A DNA stretch of 7,418 bases, taken from positions 1 to 7,418 of the forward strand of contig CABVEH010000055.1 in the NCBI GenBank assembly GCA_902497215.1. The letters are read 5' to 3'. The DNA comes from an uncultured Eggerthellaceae bacterium (GTDB lineage: Bacteria; Actinomycetota; Coriobacteriia; Coriobacteriales; Eggerthellaceae). How positions within the stretch are numbered: the stretch's first letter is position 1; each line of letters starts with the position of its first letter. Below are positions 5,731 to 7,418 of the stretch, in pieces. A program made the translations under genes and the position numbers. Under the pieces are notes generated by a model. The model worked only from the letters and a program-made list of their open reading frames with translations. It had not been told where the DNA came from and did not search any database.

Positions 5731-7146
5731 TCAGTTCTTGCTCAAGAGCAGCGGCGTCTGGTTCAAAACTACGCTCTCTGCCGTCTCGACCCCGCCGGTG
5801 AAGAAACCTGCGAGGCTGCGGAATCCCATTCCCAGCGAGTCGAGGAAGCTCGGGTCGTCGACCGTTTCGCAGGCTATGAGGTCCTGGGAGGCCACGACTT
5901 CGTTGTTCTGGTAGAAGTCGACGTGTCCGACCACCTCGCCCGCGTCGACGCCGCCTGGGACGTCGTAGAAGGTCACGTCCTGGCTGATGTTCCCGAATAT
6001 GGACGAAACCTTGACGCTGGCCTGCGGGTTCGCCAGGGTCACGGGCACAGTCTTGTCGGGCCATGCGGAAAGCGCCGCGTAGCCCACGACGGGCACTTCG
6101 GCATATGCGCCCCCCAGTTCCATGCCGATGCTCTGGTCGCTGTTGGCGAGCGCGTAGTCGGTTTCGCTCGCAGCAACCCATTCGTACAGGGACTTCGCGT
6201 CCTCGAAGCGCTGCTCGTTCGAGGTCGATCCGAGCACGATGGCGAACAGGTAGCGGCCGTCCTTGAGGCAGGCGCCGGCGAAGCACAGCCCGGCCTTGTC
6301 GGTGCTTCCAGTCTTTATGCCGCACGCGCCCTCGTAGTTTCCGAGGAGCTCGTCGGTGGACTCGAACCTGTTCACGGCCTCGGACCCTCCGCGCTGGAGG
6401 GTGATGGACGCCTCGTCCATCGACACGATTTCGCGGAACGTCTCGTTGTCCATGGCATGCTGGGCGATGACGGCGACGTCGCGGGCGGTGCTGTACTGGT
6501 CTTCGTCCTCCCATTCGGCGAAGTCCAGCCCATGGGGGTTGGTGAACCGGCTGTTGGCGCATCCGAGCTCCGACGCCTTCTCGTTCATCTTCGCCACGAA
6601 GGCGTCGTAGGCCGCGGTGTCCGACGAGAGGTCGATCGGGTTCCCGTCGATGTCGAGGACTTCTTTCCCCGACGTCTTGGCGTCGTCCACGAAGAGCTTG
6701 CCGACGTTCTCGGCGATGGCGACCCCGGCGTCGTTGCCGGAAGGCACCATGAGCCCCACCAGCGCATCCTTGAGCGTCATCTCGTCGCCCGTCTTCAGCG
6801 ACGCGGTAGACTCGCCCGTGGCGGCCGCTCGCTCGCTCACCTTGACCGGCATGTCCAAGGGGGCCGCCTCCAGTGCGACGATGGCGGTGACCATCTTGGT
6901 TATGGACGCGATCTGCGCATGCTCGTCGGCGGCGCGCTCGAAGTAGACGTTGCCGTCGGAATCCACGAGTATGGAACGCTCCGCGGCGATGGCGGGCGCA
7001 GAGCTCGCCGGCATTCCCCGCTGCTCGACGGTCTCTCCTCCCACGAGGTCGCCCTTCCTCACCTCTGCGAAGGCCGCTCCCGGGAACATGGACGCGCACA
7101 GCGCCAGGCACGCCATTGCGGCGGCGATAGACTTGACTCTACTCAT
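5731..7146 (-). CDS. dacA: Secreted D-alanyl-D-alanine carboxypeptidase (PBP5/DacA type, peptidase S11)
   Basis: This 471-residue penicillin-binding protein trims the terminal D-Ala from peptidoglycan pentapeptides outside the membrane, limiting cross-linking. A signal peptide is clear: MSRVK, a hydrophobic core, and AFA before Glu28. The three active-site motifs are in order: SITK (Ser81 nucleophile, Lys84), SGN (136-138) and KTG (278-280). FTNPHGLDFA at 201-210 is also typical. Residues about 360-430 form the beta-rich PBP5 C-terminal domain (GEVVGHVDFY at 403-412). The tail (about 435-455, SLGMGFRSLAGFFTGG) is short and amphipathic and could anchor the protein to the membrane surface. Between SGN and the FVAKMN helix there are about 30 extra residues (150-179) compared with typical PBP5. 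GAGGAGG lies 3 nt before ATG, and the start overlaps the upstream gene by 8 nt, so the two are translated together. A beta-lactamase is excluded by the KTG context and the C-terminal domain. Confidence 0.93.
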   Translation of the reverse strand: MSRVKSIAAAMACLALCASMFPGAAFAEVRKGDLVGGETVEQRGMPASSAPAIAAERSILVDSDGNVYFERAADEHAQIASITKMVTAIVALEAAPLDMPVKVSERAAATGESTASLKTGDEMTLKDALVGLMVPSGNDAGVAIAENVGKLFVDDAKTSGKEVLDIDGNPIDLSSDTAAYDAFVAKMNEKASELGCANSRFTNPHGLDFAEWEDEDQYSTARDVAVIAQHAMDNETFREIVSMDEASITLQRGGSEAVNRFESTDELLGNYEGACGIKTGSTDKAGLCFAGACLKDGRYLFAIVLGSTSNEQRFEDAKSLYEWVAASETDYALANSDQSIGMELGGAYAEVPVVGYAALSAWPDKTVPVTLANPQASVKVSSIFGNISQDVTFYDVPGGVDAGEVVGHVDFYQNNEVVASQDLIACETVDDPSFLDSLGMGFRSLAGFFTGGVETAESVVLNQTPLLLSKN

Positions 7147-7418
7147 CGTCCTCCTCGACGTACTTGCTCTTTATCTCCGAAAGGTCGCTGCCTTCGCCGT
7201 AGACGATCACCCGGTTCACTGGGGAATAGATCGACGAGAAGGCGTCCCAGTCGAGCACCTTGCCGTCCTTGTCCTTGACGTAGCGCGTGACGTTGATCTT
7301 GGTTCCGTCGGACGGCGCAGTCTTGACGTACGACGCGCCCGCCTTCAGGTTCTCGTCCGCCTCGTATTCCGTGGTGTGCTTCTTGCCGTCCTGCCATTCG
7401 CCCGTGACGGTCTCCACT
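7139..7418 (-). CDS. C-terminal fragment of a G5-like domain protein, probably VanW family (cut by window edge)
   Basis: Only the last 92 residues are in the window, and the frame stays open to the edge. A GTG at 7415-7417 is probably an internal Val codon, not a start. The fragment has the strand pattern of a G5 domain: DENLKAGASYVKTAP, then INVTRYVKDKDGKVLDWDAF, then YSPVNRVIVYGEG, ending in an acidic tail (EEDDE). This arrangement is known at the C-terminus of VanW-type surface proteins. I infer that the missing part holds the VanW domain and a signal or membrane anchor. Its stop overlaps the start of the D,D-carboxypeptidase gene by 8 nt, which fits a cell-wall function. A different protein ending in a G5-like module is possible. 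Confidence 0.6.
   Translation of the reverse strand, partial: VETVTGEWQDGKKHTTEYEADENLKAGASYVKTAPSDGTKINVTRYVKDKDGKVLDWDAFSSIYSPVNRVIVYGEGSDLSEIKSKYVEEDDE

Noticed and set aside
5668..7278. 536-residue plus-strand open frame opposite dacA
   Set aside because: The opposite strand encodes a carboxypeptidase with signal peptide and all three active-site motifs. The plus frame is low-complexity Gly/Arg/Val-rich and has no domain.
1..7418. CRISPR array, insertion sequence or defence system
   Set aside because: There are no spaced direct repeats, no transposase or integrase, and every sizeable frame is explained by metabolic, envelope or tRNA-modification genes.

Overview
The window is GC-rich bacterial DNA, densely packed with genes that all lie on the minus strand. 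The gene set is an anaerobic ferredoxin-dependent keto-acid oxidoreductase, a PaaK-type CoA ligase and a stand-alone GluQ. Together with the high GC and an FHA/zinc-ribbon protein, this suits an anaerobic high-GC actinobacterium, for example the Coriobacteriia/Eggerthellaceae. That assignment is inferred from gene content and codon style; no marker gene confirms it.

In transcription order (high to low coordinates) the layout is as follows. (1) 7139-7418 is the C-terminal end of a protein with a G5-like domain, probably of the VanW family, cut by the window edge. (2) 5731-7146 is a secreted D-alanyl-D-alanine carboxypeptidase whose start overlaps the previous gene by 8 nt. These two form a cell-envelope pair. 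(3) After a gap of about 50 nt, 5225-5674 is a small protein with an N-terminal zinc ribbon and a C-terminal FHA domain. (4) 3491-5215 is iorA and (5) 2898-3482 is iorB, the two subunits of indolepyruvate (arylpyruvate) ferredoxin oxidoreductase. (6) 2462-2887 is a tandem ACT-domain protein. (7) 1053-2441 is a phenylacetate-CoA ligase-like enzyme. (8) 103-1050 is glutamyl-Q tRNA(Asp) synthetase. Bases 1-102 are non-coding and hold a perfect hairpin and a 10-bp palindrome.

Genes 3 to 8 are separated by 2 to 20 nt and probably form one operon. IorAB interconverts arylpyruvates and arylacetyl-CoA with ferredoxin as electron carrier. The CoA ligase interconverts arylacetyl-CoA and free arylacetate. 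The ACT protein probably senses an amino acid, plausibly an aromatic one. The set can run towards aromatic amino-acid fermentation (arylacetate plus reduced ferredoxin) or towards reductive recovery of aromatic amino acids from arylacetates; the sequence does not say which. The less expected members are the FHA protein directly upstream of iorA and the tRNA-modification gene gluQ at the 3' end. Three successive junctions (FHA/iorA, iorA/iorB, iorB/ACT) use a TAG stop codon that is also the start of the next gene's Shine-Dalgarno sequence, which suggests tight translational coupling. I saw no mobile element, CRISPR array, rRNA or tRNA gene, and no clearly novel defence or biosynthetic system. 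No gene-free stretch exceeds 300 bases.
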